From assembly GCA_900317955.1 (NCBI GenBank), contig ONIP01000019.1:1-42084 (forward strand): a stretch of 42,084 nucleotides of DNA, written 5' to 3'. This document shows positions 1 through 7,895 of this stretch, in pieces. Below the pieces are notes generated by a model that ran no database searches, had not been told where the DNA came from, and worked only from the letters and a program-made list of their open reading frames with translations. This stretch comes from an uncultured Bacteroidales bacterium. GTDB taxonomy: Bacteria > Bacteroidota > Bacteroidia > Bacteroidales > P3. Position 1 is the first letter of the stretch. Every line of letters begins with the position of its first letter. Made by a program: the position numbers and the translations under genes.

Positions 1-350
1 CCACTTGTAAATCTATCTTCACCTTCGAGATAGTACATGCTTTTCCACTTAACACATTGTAGAATAATGTGAATGGTCAATCACGACAGCATGACCATTA
101 TGGATTGGGCAAATATGGGGTTGAAAGGCAGCATTTTTCTCAGAAAAGGTGTCTGCAAGTTTATTTTCGAAATATGCAAGTTTTTTTATAGCAATTATTT
201 GCAGCACTTTCAGAGTATAAAAAAAGGGGTCTGGAATAGATGAATTCCGACCTCTTTTCTTATTAAGGAGTGAGCGATAGACGGGACTTGTCACACTGCT
301 GACAGCCAGTAAAATGCAGACTATCCTGTCCAGATTATTGTCCTCCTGAG
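1..350. other. Gene-free left edge with inverted repeat and tRNA terminator
   Basis: No convincing protein gene lies here; the open frame across it on the minus strand runs straight through the tRNA gene. It holds an 8-bp inverted repeat (AATGGTCA at 72-79, TGACCATT at 92-99), the terminator-like hairpin at 219-258, and a short imperfect copy of the tRNA-Gly 3' end at 272-285. The rest is AT-rich with no recognised content. Confidence 0.6.
219..258 (-). terminator. Probable terminator of the tRNA-Gly transcript
   Basis: Imperfect inverted repeat GGTC(t)GGAAT / ATTCCGACC around 229-252, flanked by an A run on the plus strand. Read on the minus strand, downstream of the tRNA, the hairpin is followed by eight T residues, as expected of an intrinsic terminator. 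Confidence 0.6.
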
Positions 351-423
351 AGCGACAGACGGGGTTCGAACCCGCGACCTGCGGCTTGGGAAGCCGCCGC
401 TCTGCCAACTGAGCTACTGTCGC
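351..423 (-). tRNA. tRNA-Gly (anticodon CCC)
   Basis: A complete 73-nt cloverleaf reads on the minus strand. The acceptor arms are GCGACAG and CTGTCGC with U as discriminator. The D arm is GCTC/GAGC around AGTTGGCA. The anticodon stem is GCGGC/GCCGC with loop TTCCCAA, giving anticodon CCC, which reads GGG glycine codons. The T arm holds the invariant TTCGAAC loop. The 3' CCA is not encoded, since the next bases are CTC, so it would be added by the CCA-adding enzyme. The gene stands alone and a terminator hairpin lies about 95 nt downstream. Confidence 0.95.
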
Positions 424-521
424 ATTGGGGTGTCTGATGGGTGTTTCATTACCAACAGACACCCAGATAACTCGCCTTTTACTTTTTTATTGTATACGGA
501 CGAAAAATTTTTCAAATAAAA

Positions 522-2786
522 TTAGCGCCTGCGGCCGCCGCCATTGCTGTCACTGCGACGACGCTCACCACCTTCACGATGGGCAGGACCACGGTCACCA
601 CCCTCGCGACGCGGCCCACGCTCGCCTTCGCGACGGGGTCCACGCACCGGTTTCTCTTCTGTATAGCCTTCGGGTTTGGGAAGTAACGCCTTGCGGCTCA
701 GCTTCAGTTTCCCGTTTTTCTCATCAACGGCGATAATCTTCACCTGGATAACGTCACCCTCTTCCAGTAGACCTTCCAGCGTATCGGTACGTTTCCAGTC
801 ATACTCACTAATGTGCATCAAGCCTTCTTTTCCAGGCAGAAACTCCAAGAAAGCGCCGAAATCAACTATGCTGACCACTTTCGCGTCGTACACCTGTCCC
901 ACTTCGGGCACCGTGCATATATCCTTAATCCACTTGATAGCGGCATTGATGTCATCCTTATTCTGCGAAGCGACATCCACAACGCCGAATTCGCCGACCT
1001 CTTCAATATTGATAATAGTATTGGTCTCGGACTGAATCTTCTGGATAACCTCGCCACCCTTGCCGATAACTGCACCGATAAAATCTTTCGGAATCTGAAT
1101 CTGCTCAATGCGGGGAACGAACGGCTTGTAATCCTCACGGGGTTCGGCTATAGTGCTCTGGATGTGGTCCAAAATGTGCAGGCGTCCTTGGCGAGCCTGT
1201 TCCAATGCCTTGGCAAGAACATCATAACTCAAACCGTCGACTTTGATATCCATCTGGCAGGCGGTGATACCGTCGCGGGTACCGCAGACCTTGAAGTCCA
1301 TGTCGCCCAAGTGATCCTCATCGCCCAAAATATCGCTCAGCACAGCCCATTTGTCGCCCTTGCTGATAAGACCCATTGCAATACCGGCAACCGGCTTACG
1401 AATCTTAACACCTGCATCCATCAATGCAAGACATCCGGCGCACACCGTTGCCATCGAACTGGAACCATTAGACTCAAGAATATCGGAAACCACACGAATG
1501 GTATAAGGGCACTCCGACTCGGCGGGAAGAACTTCTTTCAAGGCACGCCAAGCCAAATGTCCGTGACCAACCTCGCGGCGGCTAAGGCCACGGTTGCCCT
1601 TCACCTCGCCAGTGGCAAATCCCGGGAAGTTATAATGCAACAAGAACCGGCGGGTACCTTCAATAACGGCACCGTCTATAATCTGCTCGTCCAACTTCGT
1701 TCCAAGGGTCACCGTACTCAGAGACTGAGTCTCGCCACGGGTGAAAATAGCACTGCCGTGGGCGGAAGGCAGATAATTGACCTCACTCCACAACGGACGA
1801 ATCTCGTCCAACTTACGGCCGTCCAAACGGCTGCGTTCTGCCAAAACCATATCGCGCATGGCCTCACGCTCGGTGTCGTGATAATAGCGGTCAATCATAA
1901 ACTTAATCTCGTCGGTAAGGGTCTCCTCGGTGTAGTTGGCATCGATAAACTCTTGCTTGATTGCCTCAAAACCCTCTTCACGCTGATGCTTGTTGGCAAT
2001 TCCCTGCTTGCTGAAATCGTAGCACTTCTGGTACACGGCATCGTGCAGACGCTGGCGCAGTTCTTCGTCGTTCACCTCGTGGCAATACTCGCGTTTCTCG
2101 GTCTTGCCGGCCTCAACAGTCAATTCGGCAATAGCACGGCACTGAATCTTGATGGCCTCGTGTGCGGCCTTCAAAGCGTTCAGCATCACCTCTTCGCTCA
2201 CCTCTTTCATCTCGCCTTCAACCATCATAATATTCTCTTCGGTGGCGGCAACAATCAAATCAAGGTCAGCGCGCTCTATATCCTGCATGGGAGTGTTAAT
2301 GACATACTGTCCGTCGAGATAAGACACACGCACCTCGGACACGGGACCGTTGAACGGTATGTCTGACACTGCCAGGGCAGATGCAGCTGCCAAAGCAGCC
2401 AATTGGTCGGGCATCGTATTCTTGTCGCCCGAAATAAGGGTTATTTGCACTTGAACCTCGGCGTGGAAATTGTCGGGGAACAACGGGCGCAACGCACGGT
2501 CAACCAAACGGGCAATCAATATCTCATGCTCCGAAGGACGAGCCTCACGTTTGAAAAAGCCACCGGGGAAACGTCCCATGGCGGCATACTTCTCTTGATA
2601 ATCTACAGTAAGAGGCATAAAGTCTACATTCTCTCCCACCTCTTTCTTTGAGCAAACTGTTGCCAGCAGCATCGTATCGTTCATTCTTACTACCGCCGAA
2701 CCGTCTGCCTGTTTGGCAAGTTTGCCAGTTTCAATCTCGATCATGCGGCCATCGCCCAGATCGAATTTCTTTGTGATAATGTTCAT
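522..2786 (-). CDS. pnp: Polyribonucleotide nucleotidyltransferase (PNPase)
   Basis: A 754-aa 3'-to-5' phosphorolytic exoribonuclease of mRNA turnover, expected to be a cytoplasmic trimer. Domains in order: first RNase PH domain (about 10-145), helical domain, second RNase PH domain (about 310-540), KH domain with the GxxG loop in '[15 protein letters not shown]', S1 domain starting near '[20 protein letters not shown]', then an Arg/Gly/Glu-rich tail of about 50 residues ending GGGRRR. I place the start at the ATG at 2786 because AAGGA lies just upstream and the protein then begins [11 protein letters not shown], as in the family; the frame stays open 27 codons further upstream but that part is not PNPase-like. 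It follows rpsO on the same strand. The intergenic leader is rich in hairpins, which may matter for control. Confidence 0.97.
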   Translation of the reverse strand: MNIITKKFDLGDGRMIEIETGKLAKQADGSAVVRMNDTMLLATVCSKKEVGENVDFMPLTVDYQEKYAAMGRFPGGFFKREARPSEHEILIARLVDRALRPLFPDNFHAEVQVQITLISGDKNTMPDQLAALAAASALAVSDIPFNGPVSEVRVSYLDGQYVINTPMQDIERADLDLIVAATEENIMMVEGEMKEVSEEVMLNALKAAHEAIKIQCRAIAELTVEAGKTEKREYCHEVNDEELRQRLHDAVYQKCYDFSKQGIANKHQREEGFEAIKQEFIDANYTEETLTDEIKFMIDRYYHDTEREAMRDMVLAERSRLDGRKLDEIRPLWSEVNYLPSAHGSAIFTRGETQSLSTVTLGTKLDEQIIDGAVIEGTRRFLLHYNFPGFATGEVKGNRGLSRREVGHGHLAWRALKEVLPAESECPYTIRVVSDILESNGSSSMATVCAGCLALMDAGVKIRKPVAGIAMGLISKGDKWAVLSDILGDEDHLGDMDFKVCGTRDGITACQMDIKVDGLSYDVLAKALEQARQGRLHILDHIQSTIAEPREDYKPFVPRIEQIQIPKDFIGAVIGKGGEVIQKIQSETNTIINIEEVGEFGVVDVASQNKDDINAAIKWIKDICTVPEVGQVYDAKVVSIVDFGAFLEFLPGKEGLMHISEYDWKRTDTLEGLLEEGDVIQVKIIAVDEKNGKLKLSRKALLPKPEGYTEEKPVRGPRREGERGPRREGGDRGPAHREGGERRRSDSNGGGRRR

Positions 2787-2818
2787 TTTTTCCTTTATTA
2801 TTTCTCTGTTTCCGCTAC

Positions 2819-2883
2819 GTGACGCACCGTGCGTCACGCAATAACGCCATGCGCTTGCAAGGGTCACCCCCTTGCCGGCAAGG
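2819..2883 (-). promoter_or_regulatory. Hairpin-rich leader of pnp
   Basis: Three compact inverted repeats lie between rpsO and pnp: GTGACGCA/TGCGTCAC with a 3-nt loop (2819-2837), GCAAGGG/CCCTTGC with a 5-nt loop (2857-2875), and the 14-nt perfect palindrome CCTTGCCGGCAAGG (2870-2883). The last two overlap, so they cannot form together. Hairpin leaders that control pnp through RNase III are known in Escherichia coli; a similar role here is inference only. Confidence 0.45.
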
Positions 2884-2914
2884 CTATATCAGATTAAATT
2901 GTTTTGCCTTTTTC

Positions 2915-2945
2915 AAAAAAGCCTCCCCAGAGAACCCAGGGAGGC
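2915..2945 (-). terminator. Terminator after rpsO
   Basis: A 7-bp GC-rich stem, GCCTCCC (2921-2927) with GGGAGGC (2939-2945), is followed on the minus strand by six T residues. It sits between rpsO and pnp. No clear promoter box separates it from pnp, so it is probably a leaky (attenuating) terminator. Confidence 0.8.
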
Positions 2946-2975
2946 CAACCATAACCAAATAAATATGAAAAACTA

Positions 2976-3245
2976 TTACTTCCTTAAGTTCAGTTTCTTG
3001 ATGATGGCACGGTAACGCTCGATGTCGACATCTTTCAAATAGTCGAGCTGACGACGGCGTTTACCAACCAATGTTACGAGAGCACGCTCACTCACCTGAT
3101 CTTTCTTGCTTTTTTTCATCAACTCAGTCAAGTGCTGAATTCTATAAGTGAACAGAGCAATCTGAGCCTCTACAGAACCAGTGTCCTTCGCTCCCTTGCC
3201 ATACTCGGCAAATATCTCTTCTTTCTTTTCTTTTGTCAGATACAT
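2976..3245 (-). CDS. rpsO: 30S ribosomal protein S15
   Basis: An 89-aa protein with the full S15 pattern: MYLTKEKKEEIFAEYG, then the 'TGSVEAQIALFTYRIQHLTE' helix, and the 'LVGKRRRQLDYLK' segment that contacts 16S rRNA. S15 is a primary binding protein of the 30S platform. The length matches the family and the start is unambiguous. It is the first gene of the rpsO-pnp pair, with a terminator just behind it and a Bacteroidetes-type promoter about 45 nt ahead. Confidence 0.98.
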   Translation of the reverse strand: MYLTKEKKEEIFAEYGKGAKDTGSVEAQIALFTYRIQHLTELMKKSKKDQVSERALVTLVGKRRRQLDYLKDVDIERYRAIIKKLNLRK

Positions 3246-3297
3246 GTTGTTGTTTTACTTTTATTTTTTACCTCTTTTGTTCGTTTGAAATCGGTTG

Positions 3298-3327
3298 CAA
3301 AATTACAACTTTTTTTTCAATTGGCAA
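3298..3327 (-). promoter_or_regulatory. Promoter of rpsO-pnp
   Basis: Minus-strand -7 box TAATTTTG (plus 3298-3305) with a TTG at plus 3325-3327, 19 nt upstream. This matches the Bacteroidetes housekeeping promoter pattern. The predicted leader is about 45 nt. Confidence 0.7.
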
Positions 3328-3430
3328 CATTTTCTTCAAAAAAAACCTCAATTTAACTTTTATTAGGAAAGTCCGTACCCCGAAACAAAAAATTAACAAT
3401 CTTTTTTTCAGCAATATAAAAAAAATATAG

Positions 3431-3438
3431 TACCTTTG
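3431..3438 (+). promoter_or_regulatory. Promoter -7 box of the Na/Pi transporter gene
   Basis: TACCTTTG fits the TAnnTTTG -7 consensus and lies 29 nt before the start codon. The upstream -33 element is poor (only a T run), so this rests on the -7 box alone. Confidence 0.6.
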
Positions 3439-3467
3439 CAAAAATAATCAAGAACAGGCTCCGAACA

Positions 3468-5213
3468 ATGAATTTTTGGGACATTCTACTGATAATTATC
3501 AAATTTGCGGGTGCCTTGGTAGTCTTTATCTACGGCATGAAACTCATGAGCGAGGGCCTGCAAAAGGTCGCTGGCAACAAAATGCGCAGCATTATGAGCC
3601 GTATGACCAACAATCCCTTTCGTGGAATCGTCACCGGAGCCACCGTCACCGCCGCCGTACAATCCTCCACCGCCACCACCGTCATGGTCGTCAGTTTCGT
3701 CAACTCCGGCCTGCTGACACTCGCCGCTGCCATCGCAGTAGTCATGGGCGCCAACATCGGCACCACCATCACCTCATGGATTATTCTCCTCGGCCTCGAT
3801 GCCTACTCACCACAATTCCTCTTCCCACTCATCATCTTCGCCATCGCCGCCCCCTTCATGTTTTTCCGCGGCGACAAAGCCAAATCCATCAGCGAATTCA
3901 TCATCGGCTTTGGCATCCTGATGGTCGGCCTCCAATTCCTGCAGTACACTATGCCTGGCCTCGTCCAGCATCCCGCACTGCTCAACATGATTCACTACGG
4001 CTCCACACTGGGCTTCGGCTCCATACTCCTCTTCATCTTCGTCGGCGCGCTCCTTGCCGTACTCTTCCAAGCTTCATCAGCCGTCATGGCCGTAACCCTC
4101 ATCATGACAGCCAACGGTTGGATAACCTTCGACATTGCTGCCGCCATCGTCATGGGTCAAAACATCGGAACCACCCTCACCGCCAACATCGCCGCCACCG
4201 AAGGCAATACCGCCGGCAAAAAAGCCGCCCGAGCCCACTTCGTATTCAACATCGTCGGCACACTCCTCACTCTCCTCATTCTCTACCCCGCGCTAAACCT
4301 TGTCGCCTACCTCGCCGAACTCCTTTCCTCCCATACCCCCACCTTCGACCATCAGTCCCTACCAGCCCATCTCGTCCCGCTCGCCATCACCATTTTCCAC
4401 ACCTTCTTTAACCTCATCACCACCTTCATCCTCTCCTTCTTCATACCCCAATTCATCCGGCTCGTAAACCTCATGGTCAAAACATCGCCCGAAGAATCAG
4501 AAGACGAATTCCGGCTGCGATTCATCACCGGAGGCTTTACCAACACCGCCGAACTCAACCTTCAGGCTGCACAAAACGAAATACAAAACTTCTCCAAACG
4601 AACCCTCCGAATGTTCACCATCCTCCCCGGCCTGCGCACCGCCAAGGACGACGACGAATTCGACAAAACCCTCCAACGCATCGAAAAATACGAGAACATC
4701 TCCGACCGCATGGAAATGGAGATAGCCAAATTCCTTACCAAAACCGCCGCATCCGACCTTTCGTCAGAAGGCTCCCAACGCGTATCCTCCATGCTCCGCA
4801 TAGTCGACAACCTCGAAAGCATCTCCGACATCATCTACCAAATAGCCATGACCCGCAAAAACAAACGCGATGCCGCCGTTCACTTCGACCAAGGACTCAA
4901 CGACAACCTCGACCACATGACACAACTTGTCCAAAACGCCCTCGACATCATGGACAACAACATAAATACCGACTACCACCACATACGCCTCGACGCCGCC
5001 TACAACGCCGAACAAGAAATAAACCACTATCGCGACCTGCTGCGCTCACGCCACCTCGATGCTCTCAAACTCGGTGTCTACGACTTCGCCATCGGCAACG
5101 CCTACAGTTCACTCTACGCCCTTTACGAAAAACTTGGAGACTACATCATCAACGTCTCCGAAGCCATCGACAACAGCATAAAATCCGCCGCTGTGCTCGG
5201 CACCGAACAATAA
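3468..5213 (+). CDS. Na/Pi cotransporter family protein with PhoU-like C-terminus
   Basis: A 581-aa inner-membrane protein. The N-terminal half holds the two inverted Na/Pi-cotransporter repeats with their signature glutamine-serine motifs: QSST at 65-68 followed by GANIGTTITSW, and a second 'FQASSAV...GQNIGTTLTAN' repeat near 200-240. About eight hydrophobic segments run to residue 330. The C-terminal 230 residues are hydrophilic, helical and PhoU-like. Proteins of this type import phosphate with sodium or sense it; the transport direction cannot be told from sequence. Codon use is strongly C-ending. It is followed at 49 nt by purM with no promoter or terminator visible between them, so co-transcription is likely. 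Confidence 0.92.
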   Translation: MNFWDILLIIIKFAGALVVFIYGMKLMSEGLQKVAGNKMRSIMSRMTNNPFRGIVTGATVTAAVQSSTATTVMVVSFVNSGLLTLAAAIAVVMGANIGTTITSWIILLGLDAYSPQFLFPLIIFAIAAPFMFFRGDKAKSISEFIIGFGILMVGLQFLQYTMPGLVQHPALLNMIHYGSTLGFGSILLFIFVGALLAVLFQASSAVMAVTLIMTANGWITFDIAAAIVMGQNIGTTLTANIAATEGNTAGKKAARAHFVFNIVGTLLTLLILYPALNLVAYLAELLSSHTPTFDHQSLPAHLVPLAITIFHTFFNLITTFILSFFIPQFIRLVNLMVKTSPEESEDEFRLRFITGGFTNTAELNLQAAQNEIQNFSKRTLRMFTILPGLRTAKDDDEFDKTLQRIEKYENISDRMEMEIAKFLTKTAASDLSSEGSQRVSSMLRIVDNLESISDIIYQIAMTRKNKRDAAVHFDQGLNDNLDHMTQLVQNALDIMDNNINTDYHHIRLDAAYNAEQEINHYRDLLRSRHLDALKLGVYDFAIGNAYSSLYALYEKLGDYIINVSEAIDNSIKSAAVLGTEQ

Positions 5214-5262
5214 TAACATTATTTAAACAGAAACAAATCAAAAACCAACGATACCATCACCT

Positions 5263-6435
5263 ATGGACACATTAAAATACAACCTCCGCGGAGTCTCCGC
5301 CTCAAAAGAAGACGTTCACAACGCAATCAAAAACATCGACAAAGGCCTTTTCCCTAAAGCCTTTTGCAAAATTATACCCGACTACCTCGGCGGCGACGAC
5401 TATTACTGCAACATCATGCATGCCGACGGAGCCGGAACCAAATCATCCCTCGCCTACCTCTATTGGAAAGAAACCGGCGACATGTCCGTTTGGAAAGGCA
5501 TTGCCATCGACGCCGTAGTCATGAACCTTGACGACCTACTCTGTGTTGGAGCCGTCGACAACATACTTCTCTCCTCCACCATCGGCCGCAACAAGAACCT
5601 CATACCCGGCGAAGTCATCAGCGCAGTCATCAACGGCACCGAAGAATTCCTGCAACAGATGCGCGACCTCGGCATAGGCATCTACCTTACCGGGGGCGAA
5701 ACAGCCGACGTAGGCGACCTGGTCCGCACCATCATCATCGACTCCACCGTAACCGCCCGCATGCGCCGCACCGACGTCATCGACAACGCCCACATCCACG
5801 CTGGAAACGTCATCGTAGGCCTTGCCTCCTACGGCCAAGCCACCTACGAAGACCAATACAACGGCGGCATGGGCAGCAACGGACTCACCTCCGCCCGCCA
5901 CGACGTATTTTCCAAACACTACGCCCAGCACTACCCCATGAGCTACGATCACAATTTGCCCGACGATGTAGTATACTGCGGCAACCGCCGTCTCACCGAC
6001 CCCACCGAAGTACCCGGAGTAGACGCCGGCAAAATGGTACTCTCCCCCACCCGCACCTATGCCCCAGTCATCCGACGCGTACTCGACCAATACCGTCCCC
6101 ACATCAGTGGCATGATTCACTGCAGCGGCGGAGCACAAACCAAAGTACTCCACTTCATCGACAACCTGCACGTAATCAAAAACAACCTCTTCCCCATCCC
6201 CCCACTCTTCAAAATGATTCACGATGAGAGCGCAACCGACTGGAAAGAGATGTACAAAGTATTCAACATGGGTCACCGTATGGAAATCTACACCGACGAA
6301 GCCTCCGCACAAGGCATCATCGACATAGCCAAGAGCTTCAACATCGACGCACAAATCATCGGCCACGTAGAAGCAAGCGATAAAGCCCAAGTCACCGTAA
6401 CCACCGAAAACGGCACCTTCATTTACAACAACTAA
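5263..6435 (+). CDS. purM: Phosphoribosylformylglycinamidine cyclo-ligase (AIR synthase)
   Basis: A 390-aa PurM-type enzyme, which makes aminoimidazole ribonucleotide from FGAM with ATP in de novo purine synthesis. Visible PurM/PurL-superfamily marks are 'HADGAGTKSSLAYLYWKETG' (the DGxGTK loop) and 'YLTGGETADVGDLVRT' (canonical GGETAEMPG). It is about 45 residues longer than the Escherichia coli enzyme and has the divergent form I associate with Bacteroidetes. The next gene, a HIT protein, starts 15 nt downstream. No second purine gene is nearby. Confidence 0.93.
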   Translation: MDTLKYNLRGVSASKEDVHNAIKNIDKGLFPKAFCKIIPDYLGGDDYYCNIMHADGAGTKSSLAYLYWKETGDMSVWKGIAIDAVVMNLDDLLCVGAVDNILLSSTIGRNKNLIPGEVISAVINGTEEFLQQMRDLGIGIYLTGGETADVGDLVRTIIIDSTVTARMRRTDVIDNAHIHAGNVIVGLASYGQATYEDQYNGGMGSNGLTSARHDVFSKHYAQHYPMSYDHNLPDDVVYCGNRRLTDPTEVPGVDAGKMVLSPTRTYAPVIRRVLDQYRPHISGMIHCSGGAQTKVLHFIDNLHVIKNNLFPIPPLFKMIHDESATDWKEMYKVFNMGHRMEIYTDEASAQGIIDIAKSFNIDAQIIGHVEASDKAQVTVTTENGTFIYNN

Positions 6436-6450
6436 AAAACATACAACACC

Positions 6451-6843
6451 ATGGCATCAATATTCTCAAAAATCGTAGCCGGAGAAATACCCTGCTACAA
6501 AGTCGCTGAAACCGACTCATGTCTTGCCTTTCTCGACGTCAACCCCGTAGTGAAAGGTCACGTTCTCTGCATCCCCAAAAAGGAAGTCGACTACATCTTC
6601 GACCTTGACGAAGACCTCTACTGCGAACTGCAACGCTTCGCTCACCGCGTGGCCAAAGGCCTCAAAAAAGCCTGTCCCTGCGTCAAAGTCGGCGTAGCCG
6701 TATTAGGCCTTGAAGTGCCCCACGCTCACATCCACCTCGTCCCCATGCAGACCGAGGCCGACCTCAACTTTCATCACCACATCAAAATGGAACCTGCCGA
6801 AATGCAGGAACTCGCCAAAAAGATTGCCGACGCAATTCAGTAA
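6451..6843 (+). CDS. HIT family nucleotide-binding protein
   Basis: A 130-aa cytoplasmic protein of the histidine-triad superfamily. The N-terminus 'MASIFSKIVAGEIPCYKV' and the triad 'HAHIHLVPM' near residues 90-98 are diagnostic. Family members hydrolyse nucleoside phosphoramidates or adenylates, including the Hint-type AMP-lysine hydrolases; the exact substrate cannot be set here. It follows purM by 15 nt as the last gene of the unit, and a 15-bp terminator hairpin follows. The link with purM suggests a general nucleotide-metabolism context but no specific shared step. Confidence 0.93.
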   Translation: MASIFSKIVAGEIPCYKVAETDSCLAFLDVNPVVKGHVLCIPKKEVDYIFDLDEDLYCELQRFAHRVAKGLKKACPCVKVGVAVLGLEVPHAHIHLVPMQTEADLNFHHHIKMEPAEMQELAKKIADAIQ

Positions 6844-6862
6844 CCCAAAACAAGCACAAAAC

Positions 6863-6898
6863 AAATAGGAGGGAAACAACAAAGTTTTCCTCCTATTT
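6863..6898 (+). terminator. Terminator after the HIT gene
   Basis: A near-perfect 15-bp stem, AAATAGGAGGgAAAC (6863-6877) with GTTTTCCTCCTATTT (6884-6898), around a 6-nt loop and with one G-T pair. The stem ends in A/T tracts on both sides, so it could work in either direction. Confidence 0.85.
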
Positions 6899-7246
6899 CA
6901 TTTCTCACCCACCAGAACAGGTACAAATATAGAGTAAGCACCATCTACTTCCGAAAGGACTTCAATAGGTGAACAGTTGTTCCAGAGTAGTATTAAAGGT
7001 AATATATGTGGAACAAAAGTCATACAATAGCCATACGACAATCGACTTAGCGAAGCTGGATAGGAATAGGAATTCGCCCCTGTAGACGCGAAAAAAGGGG
7101 AAATGCTCTATGTATAGGCGACATGAAAGGAAAAGCCCTGTAGGGCACTATAACGAGCTCTGGATGCCCATGGTATTTGATGGTTGTCGGGTATCAGAAT
7201 AATTTGACTTATTAAGACATACTTAGGGGTTAGACCAAACACAAAA
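6899..7246. other. Gene-free interval, possibly a decayed element
   Basis: About 350 bases with no acceptable reading frame. It holds the small inverted repeat GCCCTgtAGGGC (7135-7146). On the minus strand, a stretch from about 7150 down to 7040 reads like a broken peptide (LQGFSFHVAYT, stop, then SISPFFRVYRGEFLFLSSF), which hints at a degenerate coding remnant or dispersed repeat. No tRNA or known RNA family was recognised. Confidence 0.4.
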
Positions 7247-7275
7247 GGGAGAGTACCTTAATGAAGTACCCTCCC
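7247..7275 (-). terminator. Terminator of greA
   Basis: Inverted repeat GGGAG(a)GTAC / GTAC(c)CTCCC with a 9-nt loop and one internal mismatch. On the minus strand it is followed by TTTTGTGTTT. It lies about 60 nt past the greA stop codon. Confidence 0.8.
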
Positions 7276-7335
7276 TCTTTCTTCATTGGAGAAATGCTTG
7301 GTTCCCGATACGATTGATTGTGTTGGGAAAGATTA

Positions 7336-7809
7336 TTAACGTTCTACCGTAAGTATTTCAAATTGCATGGTGCCTGCAGGAACCACAACATCAACTTTGT
7401 CGCCAGCACGTTTACCAAGAAAGGCCTGTGCAAAGGGAGACGTAACAGAAATTTTGCCTTCTTTAAGACTCGCCTCGCTCTCAGGGACGATGGTATAGAC
7501 CTGTTTGGCGTTGTTTTTTATGTTGCGTATGGTGATTTTCGAGAGAAGAAGAACTTTGGAGATGTCGATTTTCGACTCGTCGAGAAGACGAGCATTGGCA
7601 ACAAGGTCCTGAAGTTTGGAGATTCGGGCTTCAAGATGGCCTTGTGCTTCTTTAGCTGCATCGTATTCGGCGTTCTCGGAAAGGTCACCCTTGTCACGGG
7701 CTTCGGCAATTGCAGCTGCGGCGGCAGGACGCTCAAATGCAATAAGGTGGTGCAACTCGTCTTTCAGTTTCTGAAGACCTTCTTCGCTGTAATATTTGAT
7801 TTCTGACAT
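7336..7809 (-). CDS. greA: Transcription elongation factor GreA
   Basis: A 157-aa factor that enters the RNA polymerase secondary channel and stimulates cleavage of backtracked transcripts. The N-terminal coiled coil contains 'EARDKGDLSENAEYDAAKEA', with the acidic Asp/Glu pair at its tip needed for cleavage. The C-terminal FKBP-like domain includes 'ISVTSPFAQAFLGKRAGDKV'. Length and start are standard. It lies behind the terminator of the upstream secretion operon. A TAATTTTTG stretch overlaps that terminator and may give greA its own promoter, though the spacing is not canonical. Confidence 0.97.
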   Translation of the reverse strand: MSEIKYYSEEGLQKLKDELHHLIAFERPAAAAAIAEARDKGDLSENAEYDAAKEAQGHLEARISKLQDLVANARLLDESKIDISKVLLLSKITIRNIKNNAKQVYTIVPESEASLKEGKISVTSPFAQAFLGKRAGDKVDVVVPAGTMQFEILTVER

Positions 7810-7840
7810 GATTGTTGATAGAGATTAGTTTGGTGTCAAA

Positions 7841-7874
7841 AATTAGGAAAGGCTTTTCAGAGCCTTTCCTAATT
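7841..7874 (-). terminator. Terminator of the receptor/secretion operon
   Basis: A perfect 14-bp stem, AATTAGGAAAGGCT (7841-7854) with AGCCTTTCCTAATT (7861-7874), around a 6-nt loop. On the minus strand it runs into TTTTT. It lies 21 nt past the stop codon of the PorV-like gene and ends the long minus-strand unit. Confidence 0.9.
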
Positions 7875-7895
7875 AAGTTTTATGTGTACCTAATC

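Noticed and set aside
49..462. 137-codon open frame on the minus strand
   Set aside because: It runs straight through the tRNA-Gly gene and its terminator and resembles no protein.
813..2366. 517-codon open frame on the plus strand
   Set aside because: It is fully antisense to pnp, whose domains are clear; its length reflects composition of the opposite strand.
3476..4411. 311-codon open frame on the plus strand
   Set aside because: It is the same strand as the Na/Pi transporter but in another frame; its His/Arg-rich composition is what a C-rich coding sequence gives when shifted.
5536..6390. 284-codon open frame on the minus strand
   Set aside because: Antisense to purM, with Val/Gly/Asp-rich sequence of low complexity and no start signals.
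6924..6931. TATATTTG box on the minus strand after the HIT gene
   Set aside because: No TTG at the right distance and no gene downstream on that strand until past the HIT gene.
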